Shown: positions 26,079-35,161, counted from the first letter of the stretch. The stretch: DNA of 64,000 nt from an uncultured Pelagibacteraceae bacterium (GCA_902560565.1 CACEMG010000001.1:1-64000), one strand, 5' to 3'. A program made the numbers and translations. The notes: generated by a model from the letters alone, not told the origin.

Positions 26079-26308
26079 TGAAATTATTAAATTTACCTTT
26101 TATTTATATAATTAAATTTTATAAATATTTTATAAGCCCTTTTTTTTACGGTTCTTGTAAATTTGAACCAAGTTGTAGCAACTACGCACTTGAATGTTTT
26201 AAAAATTATAATTTGTTTAAAGCAATTTATAAAAGTGTAGTAAGAATAGTTAAGTGTAATCCTTGGTTTGACACAGGTGGACACGATCCAATTAAGAAAG
26301 AAAGATAA
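26078..26308 (+). CDS. yidD: YidD membrane protein insertion efficiency factor
   Basis: A 76-aa protein with the family pattern: FYKYFISPFFYGSCKFEPSCSNYALECF and NPWFDTGGHDPI at the end. It has an N-terminal amphipathic helix and three conserved cysteines. YidD assists insertion of membrane proteins with YidC, which is encoded next. The TAATG overlap with rnpA suggests coupled translation. Confidence 0.94.
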   Translation: MKLLNLPFIYIIKFYKYFISPFFYGSCKFEPSCSNYALECFKNYNLFKAIYKSVVRIVKCNPWFDTGGHDPIKKER

Positions 26309-26311
26309 AGA

Positions 26312-28003
26312 ATGGATAATATAAAAAATGTGATTGCTGCAATAAGCTTATCACTTGCTGTGATTGTCTTCTATACTCTTTTCTTTAGTCCAAACCAAGA
26401 AACAAATAATTCTAAAAAGAATAAAAGTAAAACCCAGATTGAGAGTTCTGAAACTCCAACAATTGAAGAAAAAGTTGAGATAAAAAAAGTTTCAAGAGAT
26501 GAAGCTATGAAAGATTCGGCAAGGATTTTTTTCGAAAATAAATTTATCAAGGGATCAATAAATTTGAAAGGAGGAGAGATAGATGATTTTGAGTTTAAAT
26601 ATTATAATGAGACCTTAAATAGCAAAGATAAAATAAAATTATTAAATCCAATGTCTACCGAGGAAGGTTACGCAATATATACTGGTTGGACAACAAATTC
26701 TGGTATTTCATTGCCAGATATAAATAGTATTTGGAAAGTTGAAGGTAATAATAACTTAACTCCAAACAATCCAATTAAAATAACTTACAAAAATGATTCT
26801 GGCATTAAGTTTGAGAGATTAATTTCTATTGATGAAAAATATTTATTTAACATTAAACAAACACTAGTTAATAACTCTTCAAATAATTATAAGTTTTATC
26901 CATACGCCATAATTAAAAGAAATAATCTTCCAAATGATTTAACAGATTTTTACATTTTACATGAAGGCTATAGCATTATTGATGGGAATGATTTGGACGA
27001 AATAGATTATTCTGACGTAAGAGAAAAAAAATTCTCGAAAGAAGCTGATAATGCAGTGCTTGTTCAAGGGGATAAATATTGGATGACATCTATTATTCCT
27101 GAAAAGGGACGCCCAGTTAGATTTGATATAAATTACAATAAAAAATATACGGCAAGTTATATCGACATGAAGGGTTATGAATCTAGACCTAATACAGTAA
27201 TTGAAAACAATATACAGTCTTTAATTGGCGCTAAAGAGATTGAATTGATCAATAAGTATCAAGAGGATCTTAAAATAGAAAAGCTAGATCTAATTGTAAA
27301 TTTTGGAAATCTTTATTTTGTTGTAAAGCCAATGTGGTTTATTTTGAGTTATATTTATAAATCAGTTGGAAATTATGGATATGCAATAATTTTAATGACA
27401 ATACTAGTAAGATTAGTTTTTTTTCCATTGAATCAATATTCAATGAAATCGATGGGAAAGATGCGCAAATTAGGTCCCGAGATAGAAAATATTAAGGCTA
27501 AGTACAAAGATGATAAGCAACAACAACAAAAAGAGATGATGAAGCTCTATAAGGTAAATAAAATTAATCCTGCAAGCTCGTGCTTTCCGATACTCGTGCA
27601 GATCCCAATTTTTTTTTCAATTTATAAACTTTTGCTTTTAGATGTAGACATGCGTCACTCAAATTTTATTTGGATTTGGGAAGATTTGAGTGATAAGGAC
27701 CCGACTAGTTTTGTGAATTTATTTGGATTATTGAATTTTCAAGTTCCAAGTTTTTTAGAAGTGGGAATACTTCCTATACTAATGGGGGGATCGATGTGGC
27801 TACAGATGAAGCTATCACCACAGCCTTCAGGAAGCGATGAAATGCAAAAAGTTCAAAAAAAGATTTTTGCTTTTCTACCATTATTTTTGACTTTTATTTT
27901 AGCACCCTTCGCTGCTGGGTTGGTTTTATATTGGTGCTTTTCAAATATTTTAACGATAATCCAACAGTGGGTAATCAACCGTACTATAAATACTAAAATA
28001 TAG
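26312..28003 (+). CDS. yidC: Membrane protein insertase YidC
   Basis: A 563-aa Oxa1/YidC family insertase of the Gram-negative type. It has an N-terminal membrane helix (AAISLSLAVIVFYTLFF), a large periplasmic beta domain of about 300 residues and a C-terminal core of five helices. The core includes NYGYAIILMTILVRLVFFPL with the conserved groove Arg, PILVQIPIFFSIYKLL, and a charged C-terminal tail. It inserts proteins alone or with SecYEG. In many alphaproteobacteria engB follows; here argB follows directly. Confidence 0.95.
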   Translation: MDNIKNVIAAISLSLAVIVFYTLFFSPNQETNNSKKNKSKTQIESSETPTIEEKVEIKKVSRDEAMKDSARIFFENKFIKGSINLKGGEIDDFEFKYYNETLNSKDKIKLLNPMSTEEGYAIYTGWTTNSGISLPDINSIWKVEGNNNLTPNNPIKITYKNDSGIKFERLISIDEKYLFNIKQTLVNNSSNNYKFYPYAIIKRNNLPNDLTDFYILHEGYSIIDGNDLDEIDYSDVREKKFSKEADNAVLVQGDKYWMTSIIPEKGRPVRFDINYNKKYTASYIDMKGYESRPNTVIENNIQSLIGAKEIELINKYQEDLKIEKLDLIVNFGNLYFVVKPMWFILSYIYKSVGNYGYAIILMTILVRLVFFPLNQYSMKSMGKMRKLGPEIENIKAKYKDDKQQQQKEMMKLYKVNKINPASSCFPILVQIPIFFSIYKLLLLDVDMRHSNFIWIWEDLSDKDPTSFVNLFGLLNFQVPSFLEVGILPILMGGSMWLQMKLSPQPSGSDEMQKVQKKIFAFLPLFLTFILAPFAAGLVLYWCFSNILTIIQQWVINRTINTKI

Positions 28004-28005
28004 TT

Positions 28006-28863
28006 ATGAACAAAGAAGAATTGGAAAAAATTCTTCCAATAGATGGTCCTAATCTAGAGGAAGTTCAGAAATACATAAATAAGTATAAAAATGAACTCAT
28101 AGTTGTTAAATATGGTGGTAATGTTTTTATAGATCGTCAAATCTTCAATAATTTTATAACGGATTTAACTATATTATTTCAATTGGGTCTTTCTGTAGTG
28201 GTTGTACATGGAGGAGGACCCAGAATAAAAAGAGAATTAGATAAATCAAATATAAAATCAAAATTTATCAGAGGATTAAGAGTTACCGATGAGAAAATTA
28301 TTGATATTGTAGAAAAAGTATTGATAGAGTTTAATGAAGATATTGTTTCATCTTTGAAAGAAAAAGGAATTAACGGAATATCTTTGAATACAAAAAAAAA
28401 TAATGTAATAGAGGTAATCCCAGAAGCAGAAGAACTGGGATTTGTTGGAATACCTACTAAAATAGATGTTGATATTATCAAAGACAAAATTGATAAAAAA
28501 TTAATTCCAATTATATCACCGCTTGGAATCGGAAAAAATAATCAAACATTTAATATAAATGGAGATTCAGCAGCCGGCTTTATAGCTAAATCTCTTAAAT
28601 CTAGAAGACTTCTTTTAATGACCAACGTTGAAGGAGTATTAGACAAAAATAGCAAATTAGTACAAGAAATCTCTTCATCTGAAATTTTAAAGATGATCAA
28701 AGATGAAACTATCACTAAAGGAATGATACCTAAAATTAATACGTGTCTAGACGCTATTAATAATGGAGTAACTGCTGTAGCTATTATAGATGGAAGGAAA
28801 AAACATTCTGTACTTTTTGAAATTTTCTCAGACAAGGGATCTGGAACTTTAATTAGAAAATAA
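28006..28863 (+). CDS. argB: Acetylglutamate kinase
   Basis: Second step of arginine synthesis, phosphorylating N-acetylglutamate. Amino acid kinase fold with VVKYGGNVFID, VVHGGGPRIKRELD and FNINGDSAAGFIAKSL, plus LMTNVEGVLDKN and KGMIPKINTCLDAI. The 285-aa length and an N-terminal extension of about 30 residues fit the hexameric, arginine-inhibited type, but inhibition cannot be proven from sequence. It starts two bases after yidC. Confidence 0.94.
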   Translation: MNKEELEKILPIDGPNLEEVQKYINKYKNELIVVKYGGNVFIDRQIFNNFITDLTILFQLGLSVVVVHGGGPRIKRELDKSNIKSKFIRGLRVTDEKIIDIVEKVLIEFNEDIVSSLKEKGINGISLNTKKNNVIEVIPEAEELGFVGIPTKIDVDIIKDKIDKKLIPIISPLGIGKNNQTFNINGDSAAGFIAKSLKSRRLLLMTNVEGVLDKNSKLVQEISSSEILKMIKDETITKGMIPKINTCLDAINNGVTAVAIIDGRKKHSVLFEIFSDKGSGTLIRK

Positions 28864-28868
28864 TTTAA

Positions 28869-29540
28869 ATGAATGAACTAAAAAACAAAGAAAATTTATT
28901 ATTAGATTTAGATGGAACGGTTTACCAAGATCTTGATGCGGTATTTGGACAAGTCAGCAAATTAATGACTAAATATATATCTGAAAAGTTAAAAGTTGAC
29001 CTAATAAAAGCTAAAGAGTTACAAACTAAATATTTTTACGAACATTCGACCTCATTAAATGGATTAATGGTACACCATGATATACCGCCTGAGGAGTTTC
29101 TAAAATATGTACATGATATAGATCTTTCATTTATGAAAAAAGATCAAGTTTTAAGAGAGCAGCTAGAAAATTTAGATATGAGAAAGTTAATTTTTACAAA
29201 TGGAAGCACTGATCATGCAAAAAATGTGCTTAGCCATTTAGGCATTGAAGATTTATTTGAGGGAATATTTGATATAAAGGATGCAGGGTATACCCCTAAA
29301 CCTGAGGCAAAAGCATTTGATTTAATGGTAAAAAAATTTGGGATAGATCCAAATAACACAATTTATGTAGAAGATATTGCTAAAAATTTATCAATAGGCA
29401 AAGAAAGAGGTTGCACAACTGTTTGGTTAATAAATGATGAACAGTGGGGTAAAATGGAGTCCGATAAGGATTACATTGATTATAAAATTGAAAATCTATC
29501 TTTATTTTTAAAAAAAATAAGGTTATTAAAAGAACAATAA
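28869..29540 (+). CDS. HAD family pyrimidine 5'-nucleotidase
   Basis: A 223-aa haloacid dehalogenase-fold phosphatase. The nucleophile motif is LLLDLDGTVY (D-x-D), motif II is FTNGS and motif III/IV is KPEAKAFD followed by YVEDIAKNL. It resembles the Sdt1/pyrimidine 5'-nucleotidase group, which is found between argB and dapD in alphaproteobacteria. Substrate is likely a pyrimidine nucleotide, inferred from family and position. Confidence 0.85.
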   Translation: MNELKNKENLLLDLDGTVYQDLDAVFGQVSKLMTKYISEKLKVDLIKAKELQTKYFYEHSTSLNGLMVHHDIPPEEFLKYVHDIDLSFMKKDQVLREQLENLDMRKLIFTNGSTDHAKNVLSHLGIEDLFEGIFDIKDAGYTPKPEAKAFDLMVKKFGIDPNNTIYVEDIAKNLSIGKERGCTTVWLINDEQWGKMESDKDYIDYKIENLSLFLKKIRLLKEQ

Positions 29541-29544
29541 AATT

Positions 29545-30378
29545 ATGAGCGATATAGAAAAAATTATAAATAATGCATGGGAAAATAGAAAAAATATATC
29601 TCCTACATCTGATAAAAAAATTATTGATGCAGTGAGTGAAACAATTAATCTTTTAGATAAAGGGAAAATTAAGGTATCTGAAAAACAAAAAGATGGAAGT
29701 TATAAAGTAAATGAATGGATTAAAAAGGGTATCATGCTTTACTTTAGAACAAATGGTAAAGAAATTATCAAAGGACCATACAATTATTGGTTAGATATTC
29801 AAGGACTTCCTGGAAAGACAGTTGGTTGGACTGAAGATGATTACAAGAAAGCGGGATTTCGCGCAATTCCAAATTGTGTTATTAGACGAGGTAGTTGGGT
29901 AGGTCGTAACTCCGTTATAATGCCAAATAGTTTTATCAACATTGGTGCAAGACTCGGTGAAAATTGTATGTTAGACACGGGAGCTCGTTTGGGCAGTGCT
30001 TGTAGTGTTGGTGACAATGTTCATGTAAGCGCAGGTTTTGGAGTCGGGGGGGTATTGGAACCACCTCAGGCAAGACCAACTATAATTGAGGATGGAGTTT
30101 TTTTAGGAGCTATGGGAGAGTGTTTGGAAGGAATAATTGTTAGAGAAGGAGCGGTACTTGCAAGTGGTTGCATAATTTCTCAAAGTACAAAAATTGTAGA
30201 TCGTAATACAGGTCAAATAACTTATGGTGAAATTCCTCCTTTTAGTGTTTGTGTGCCTGGTACTCTTCCTGATAAAAATAACCCAATGAATCCCTCACTA
30301 AATTGCATAGTCATAATAAAAAAAGTTGATAAGCGTGTCAGAGAAAAAACTTCTCTGAATGAACTTCTTAGAGACTGA
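29545..30378 (+). CDS. dapD: Tetrahydrodipicolinate N-succinyltransferase
   Basis: Lysine/meso-diaminopimelate branch: succinylates tetrahydrodipicolinate with succinyl-CoA. A left-handed beta-helix hexapeptide protein of 277 aa, with GIMLYFR, RRGSWVGRNSVIMPNSFINI, GARLGENCMLDTGARLGSAC and GGVLEPPQARPTIIED. All typical motifs are visible. It is followed 2 bases later by dapE. Confidence 0.96.
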   Translation: MSDIEKIINNAWENRKNISPTSDKKIIDAVSETINLLDKGKIKVSEKQKDGSYKVNEWIKKGIMLYFRTNGKEIIKGPYNYWLDIQGLPGKTVGWTEDDYKKAGFRAIPNCVIRRGSWVGRNSVIMPNSFINIGARLGENCMLDTGARLGSACSVGDNVHVSAGFGVGGVLEPPQARPTIIEDGVFLGAMGECLEGIIVREGAVLASGCIISQSTKIVDRNTGQITYGEIPPFSVCVPGTLPDKNNPMNPSLNCIVIIKKVDKRVREKTSLNELLRD

Positions 30379-30380
30379 AC

Positions 30381-31538
30381 ATGAAAACTTATAATGAAAT
30401 AAAATTAGCTCAAGAGCTGATCAGATTTCCATCAATAACACCAGTTGACGCTGGGATAATGAAATTTTTAGAAAAAAAATTGAAAAAACTTGGTTTCAAA
30501 ACAAAAATATTAGAATTTAAAGAAAAAGGATTTAAACCTGTAAAAAACTTATATGCCAGATTTGGTTCTAAAACGCCCAACTTCATGTTTGCCGGACATG
30601 TTGATATTGTTCCTCCAGGAAATATAAAAGACTGGACTGTAAATCCATTTAAACCATCTATTAAAAATGGTCACCTAATTGGGAGGGGTGCAAATGATAT
30701 GAAAAGTTCTATTGCAGCTTTTGTTACTGCTGTAAGCACTTTTTTATCAAAAAATAAAAAATTTAATGGATCAATTAGCTTATTGATTACAGGTGATGAA
30801 GAAGGTGATGCAGTGAATGGCACAAAAAAAGTTGTAGAATATTTAAAAAAAAGAAAAGAGAGAATTAATTTTTGCCTTGTTGGTGAGCCCACAAATCCAA
30901 ATAAACTAGGCGAAATGATTAAAATTGGCCGAAGAGGTAGTTTAACTGGAAAGCTGACAGTTCTTGGTGTTCAAGGACATGTTGCCTATCCACAAAGAGC
31001 TAACAATCCCTCTACAACATTAATTAAAATTTTAGATGAATTAAAAAATATCAAATTTGACAAAGGGACAAAAACTTTTCAACCATCAAACCTAGAAGTT
31101 ACAAAAATAAATGTAGATAATAATGCTGATAATGTTATTCCAAAATCTGCTGAGGCAACCTTTAATATTAGATATAACGATAAACATTCGTCGAGTTCTT
31201 TAAAGAAAAAACTTAATAAAGTATTTAGTAAAATTAGTAAAAAAAATAAATCTAAATTTAAAATACAATATAGAGTATCTGGTGAAGCATTTTTAACTAA
31301 ACCAAATGCAACAACATTTATGATTCAAAATATTGTAAAAAAAATAACTAAAATAAAACCAAAACTTTCTACGACTGGTGGAACTTCAGATGCAAGATTC
31401 ATAAAAAATATATCTCCATGTTTAGAGTTTGGATTAGTTGGTAAAACTATGCACCAAGTGGATGAAGCAGTATCTTTAAGTGATCTAAAAAAATTAACAA
31501 AAATTTATTCTTTGATTTTAAATAAGTATTTTTCGTGA
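30381..31538 (+). CDS. dapE: Succinyl-diaminopimelate desuccinylase
   Basis: M20 zinc peptidase-like enzyme forming LL-diaminopimelate. It has FAGHVDIVPPG (first metal His), GRGANDMKSSIAAF (bridging Asp), TGDEEGDAVNGT (catalytic Glu pair), FCLVGEPT and a C-terminal EFGLVGKTMHQVDE. The 385-aa length is normal. The stop overlaps the GTG start of the next gene, so that gene is translationally coupled to dapE. Confidence 0.95.
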   Translation: MKTYNEIKLAQELIRFPSITPVDAGIMKFLEKKLKKLGFKTKILEFKEKGFKPVKNLYARFGSKTPNFMFAGHVDIVPPGNIKDWTVNPFKPSIKNGHLIGRGANDMKSSIAAFVTAVSTFLSKNKKFNGSISLLITGDEEGDAVNGTKKVVEYLKKRKERINFCLVGEPTNPNKLGEMIKIGRRGSLTGKLTVLGVQGHVAYPQRANNPSTTLIKILDELKNIKFDKGTKTFQPSNLEVTKINVDNNADNVIPKSAEATFNIRYNDKHSSSSLKKKLNKVFSKISKKNKSKFKIQYRVSGEAFLTKPNATTFMIQNIVKKITKIKPKLSTTGGTSDARFIKNISPCLEFGLVGKTMHQVDEAVSLSDLKKLTKIYSLILNKYFS

Positions 31539-32505
31539 AAACTGCAATAATTTCATCAGACACATCTATAAATCATTTAACTGGTGATTGTCATCCAGAA
31601 CAGCCAAAAAGAGTTGTTGCTATTACTGAAAAACTAAAAAAACAAAAAAATTTAATTTGGGATAAGCCAAGCACTTTTGATCATAAAATTTTAAAAAAAG
31701 CTCATGATGAAAATTATATAAACATGGTTCAAAAAAGTTTTCCAAATGAAGGAATAAAATTTTTAGATGGGGATACAATTATTTCGCCAGGAAGCAAGGA
31801 TGCAACAATAGATGCTGTTGGTTCTGTGATAAAAGCTATTGACGGGGTTGAAAGTAAAAAATTTAAAAATGCATTTTGTGCAGTTAGACCGCCTGGGGAC
31901 TAGCGCCTTCCTTCTAAGGGAGGCGCTAGTCAATATTTGGACATCATGCAGAAAAAAATAAAGCGATGGGTTTTTGTATTTATAATAATTGTGCAGTTGC
32001 AGCTCATTATCTCATAGAAAAATATAGTTACAAAAAAGTAGCTATATTTGATCCAGATGTTCATCATGGAAACGGTACGCAGGACATATTTTACGATAAT
32101 GAAAACGTTTTATACCTATCAACCCATCAGTATCCATTTTATCCTGGGACTGGAAGTGATAAAGAAAAGGGAAATCATAATAATATTTTTAATGTACCAC
32201 TACCAGCAGGAACAAATACTGAGAAATACATGAACGCATTAGATAAAGTTTTAGATAAATTAATTGAATTTAAGCCTGAATTTTTAATCTTTAGTATGGG
32301 TTTTGATGCAAATATAGCAGATCCACTTGCACAATTTGAACTACAGTCTAAGGATTTTTACGAAATAACAAAGAGAACCCTCAAAGCAACTAATGAGTTT
32401 ACCAAAGGTAAAGTTATATCTGTACTGGAAGGTGGATATGACCTTAATGCTCTTGCGGAAAGTGCCTTTAATCATGTAAACGCCTTAACTGAAAATAAAA
32501 AATGA
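31535..32505 (+). CDS. HDAC/AcuC-family deacetylase gene interrupted by a 44-nt hairpin-bearing insert
   Basis: GTG start in GTGA with the dapE stop. The first frame ends as FCAVRPPGD then TAG at 31901. The rest of the family's signature, HHAEKNKAMGFC, resumes at 31942 in another frame and continues to 32505 with VHHGNGTQDIFY, GFDANIADPLA and EGGYDLNALA. Removing exactly 44 nt (for example 31898-31941) restores a 308-aa deacetylase with no residue lost. The frames on both sides look undegraded, and the catalytic HH pair follows the gap directly. The family removes acetyl groups from lysines or small amides using zinc. It is either a bypassed or otherwise rescued gene, or a very recent disruption. 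The downstream SET gene overlaps its end (ATGA). Confidence 0.85.
31898..31931 (+). repeat. GC-rich hairpin inside the deacetylase gene
   Basis: GACTAGCGCCT pairs perfectly with AGGCGCTAGTC; the stem extends to 14 bp with one T-G pair around a TTCTAA loop. 20 of 34 bases are G or C in a very AT-rich region. The hairpin starts directly after the GGG codon (31895-31897) and contains TAG at 31901. Its 3' arm holds GGGAGG (31918-31923), a strong ribosome-binding sequence, upstream of the GGA at 31939. TGG flanks both ends of the 44-nt unit, which is also what a 3-bp target duplication would look like. Confidence 0.9.
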
Positions 32506-32972
32506 AGTTATATAAAATAAAAAAATCAAATATCGATAAAAAAGGTCTTTACGCTGCAAAAGATATTAAAGTCGGTACTAGAATAATTCAATATAAAGGA
32601 AAAATTATTACTAATAGTGAAGTTGAGCGAAATCCTAAATATGATAATGATAAGGATATATACTTATTTGATATTAATAAAAGATATTCATTAGACGGTG
32701 ATTTTTCGTGGAATGTAGCAAAAAATATAAATCATAGTTGTGATCCAAATTGCGAGGTTGATGGCACAGGATATAAAATTTACATAACTGCAATAAAAGA
32801 TATTAGAAAAAATGAAGAACTTACATACGATTACGGATTTTCGTATGATGAAGATTATAAACAGTTCCCATGTAAATGTCGTGCAAAAAATTGTTGTGGT
32901 TATATAGTTCGATCAGAAAGTCGATGGAGAATTAGTAAAAAATTTAGAAAAACCCCCAGAATTAATAAATAA
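32502..32972 (+). CDS. SET domain protein, putative protein lysine methyltransferase
   Basis: A 156-aa SET protein with a KGLYAAKDIKVGTRII start, NINHSCDPNC (the SET NHSC motif), EELTYDYGF and a complete post-SET-like cysteine set CKCRAKNCCGYI. SET enzymes methylate lysines with SAM; the bacterial substrates are mostly unknown. The ATG overlaps the stop of the deacetylase gene by 4 nt, so a lysine deacetylase and a lysine methyltransferase form a coupled pair. It converges on truA with an 11-nt overlap. Confidence 0.88.
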   Translation: MKLYKIKKSNIDKKGLYAAKDIKVGTRIIQYKGKIITNSEVERNPKYDNDKDIYLFDINKRYSLDGDFSWNVAKNINHSCDPNCEVDGTGYKIYITAIKDIRKNEELTYDYGFSYDEDYKQFPCKCRAKNCCGYIVRSESRWRISKKFRKTPRINK

Positions 32973-33705
32973 CTTTCTTAAGAAATAAACCATAAGGTGG
33001 TGCCGGTGGTGCACATAATATTCTTTTTTTTGATAAAGTTACATCTTTGAATTTTTTAAAATTCCATTTCCCCTCACCCAAATATTTTAAACAACCAACC
33101 ATTGATCTAACCTGGGTTTGAAGAAATGATCTTGATCTAAATTCAATAGATATTTGATTTCTTGTTTTTAATATATTCACTTTTTCTAAAGTCTTTATCG
33201 GACTTTTTGCTGAGCATGTTGAGGCCCTAAAAGTCGAAAAATCTCTTTTTCCAATTAAAAATTTTGCACCTTTTTTAATATTTTCTAAATTAATTTTTTT
33301 TTTTATATGCCAACCTCTATTTTTATTTATAGTTGGAACACTTTCTCTATTAAAAATTATATATTGATAAATTCTTGCTTTAGCTGAGTATCTAGAATGG
33401 AATTTTTCATTTCTTTTTTTTATGCTTAAAATAGAGATAAACTTTTTATTTAACAAATAATTTAATCTTTTAAGGAATTTATTAATATTTAAAATTTCAT
33501 ACTTAGTATCAAAGTGAGCAGACTGTGAAATTGCATGAACACCAGCGTCTAATCTTCCTTGACCTACTACTGACGTTTTCTCTTGTAGGATTCTTTTTAT
33601 TGAATTTTCAATAGTTTTTTGAACTGATTTGCCTTTTGGTTGAGATTGCCATCCAATAAAACCTGTTCCTACATATTCAATTAGAATCTGATACCTAAAA
33701 ATCAT
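32962..33705 (-). CDS. truA: tRNA pseudouridine(38-40) synthase
   Basis: Modifies the tRNA anticodon arm. The catalytic motif GRLDAGVHAISQSAHFD contains the essential Asp. YVGTGFIGWQSQP at the N terminus and FRSRSFLQTQVRSMVG near the end are typical. Length 247 aa is normal. It overlaps the end of fmt by 11 nt and the SET gene tail to tail. Confidence 0.94.
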   Translation of the reverse strand: MIFRYQILIEYVGTGFIGWQSQPKGKSVQKTIENSIKRILQEKTSVVGQGRLDAGVHAISQSAHFDTKYEILNINKFLKRLNYLLNKKFISILSIKKRNEKFHSRYSAKARIYQYIIFNRESVPTINKNRGWHIKKKINLENIKKGAKFLIGKRDFSTFRASTCSAKSPIKTLEKVNILKTRNQISIEFRSRSFLQTQVRSMVGCLKYLGEGKWNFKKFKDVTLSKKRILCAPPAPPYGLFLKKVIY

Positions 33706-34624
33706 TTAGATTTGAACCTTTTATAATTTTGGATCCAAGTAAAAATTCTCCCGATTTTTGAATTTTTTTTCCCTCTCTTTGAATTTCAATTATTTTTAGG
33801 GATTTTTCATTACATCCTATCTCTAGATTTTCGCTTAAAACGACTCCTGGTTCTCCACTAGCATTACTTACTTCTGCTTTTAGAATTTTATGTCTCTCGC
33901 CTTTGTATATAAACCAGGCTCCTGGTTTAGGGTATAAACCATTGATTAAACCTAATATTTCATCTGCTTTATTGTTCCAATTTATCTTACCTTCAGCTTT
34001 TTCAATCTTTCTAGCATAGGTCGCTTTTTTATTATCTTGTTCAATAAAATTTGCTTTTCCATCTACTATGGAGTCAATTTCTTCAAGTATTTTTTCAGAG
34101 GCTAACATTGAAAGTTTTTCGGATATTGTTTCTGCATTATCTTGTTTTTTAATATCAACTTCATACGTGTTACATATTGGGCCAGCATCTAATTTATTGT
34201 TGATTTTCATTATGCTTATTCCAGTTTTATTATCCAGGTTCATTATTGCTCTTTGTATTGGTGCGGCACCTCTCCAAGATGGCAAGATTGATGCATGAAT
34301 GTTTATAAAGCCTTTTTTTGTAAGGGGTAAAAAATTTTCAGGCAATATTTTCCCATAAGCGACAACTATTGCGAGGTCAGCGTTAAGTTCTTCTAGAAAG
34401 TTGTACTCTCCTAAATTCCCTTTTAGATTTTCAGGAGTTCTTACATCTATATTTAAAGTCTCAGCCATGTTATGCACTGGTGATTTTTGAGTCTTCATTC
34501 CTCTACTGGATTTTTTTGGGGGCTGTGTATAAACAACTGAAACTGGATATCCATTTTGATATAAAGATTTAAGTATGGGAACAGCAAAAATTGGTGATCC
34601 CATAAATATAATTTTTTTTAACAT
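33695..34624 (-). CDS. fmt: Methionyl-tRNA formyltransferase
   Basis: Formylates Met-tRNAi using 10-formyl-THF. IIFMGSPIFAVPIL, the catalytic NIHASILPSWRGAAPIQRAI (Asn and His), and GISIMKINNKLDAGPI with the Asp form the formyltransferase core. A C-terminal OB-like domain begins near PGAWFIYKGERHKI. The 309-aa length is normal. It works in sequence with def, located 0-1 nt upstream. Confidence 0.95.
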   Translation of the reverse strand: MLKKIIFMGSPIFAVPILKSLYQNGYPVSVVYTQPPKKSSRGMKTQKSPVHNMAETLNIDVRTPENLKGNLGEYNFLEELNADLAIVVAYGKILPENFLPLTKKGFINIHASILPSWRGAAPIQRAIMNLDNKTGISIMKINNKLDAGPICNTYEVDIKKQDNAETISEKLSMLASEKILEEIDSIVDGKANFIEQDNKKATYARKIEKAEGKINWNNKADEILGLINGLYPKPGAWFIYKGERHKILKAEVSNASGEPGVVLSENLEIGCNEKSLKIIEIQREGKKIQKSGEFLLGSKIIKGSNLNDF

Positions 34625-35149
34625 TTACACTAAGATTCTATCTGTATTTTTTTTTGTTTTAGAAAGTTTTTTTATAATAAGATCCTTTTTTAATTTAGAT
34701 AAGAAATCTATAATTAATTTACCATCTAGATGATTTATTTCATGCTGAATACATGTAGATAAAAGACCATCGCATTTCATATTTTTTTTTTTTCCATCAA
34801 TATCAACATATTCAACAACACAAGTTTTTGGTCGCTCTATTTCTATATATGTATTTGGTATAGATAGACAACCTTCTTCGTATTTGGATTTTTTATTACT
34901 TAGATTTTTAATTACCGGATTAATAAAACATAATGGATTTTTTTTTTCATCTTTTTGTAATACATCCAAAACTATAATTTTTTTTGGTATACCCACTTGA
35001 ATAGCAGCCAATCCAATTCCCTTATGATAATACATTGTTTCAAATAAATCTTTGACTAATTTTTTTTCATCATCACTTACTTTTTCAATATTTTGCGATT
35101 TTTTTCGAAGGGTTTCATCAGGTACTGTTATTAGTTTTTTGACTGTCAT
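34625..35149 (-). CDS. def: Peptide deformylase
   Basis: Metalloprotease removing the formyl group from new proteins. The three motifs are GIGLAAIQVG, EEGCLSIP with the metal Cys, and QHEINHLDGKLIID with HExxH. Length 174 aa is normal. It abuts fmt, and together they handle N-terminal formylation and deformylation. Confidence 0.95.
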   Translation of the reverse strand: MTVKKLITVPDETLRKKSQNIEKVSDDEKKLVKDLFETMYYHKGIGLAAIQVGIPKKIIVLDVLQKDEKKNPLCFINPVIKNLSNKKSKYEEGCLSIPNTYIEIERPKTCVVEYVDIDGKKKNMKCDGLLSTCIQHEINHLDGKLIIDFLSKLKKDLIIKKLSKTKKNTDRILV

Positions 35150-35161
35150 GTTTCTAAATTA

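Noticed and set aside
31966-32505. Second half of the deacetylase as an independent gene starting at ATG 31966
   Set aside because: The eight codons before that ATG (HHAEKNKA) are conserved family sequence including the catalytic His pair, so the ATG is internal.
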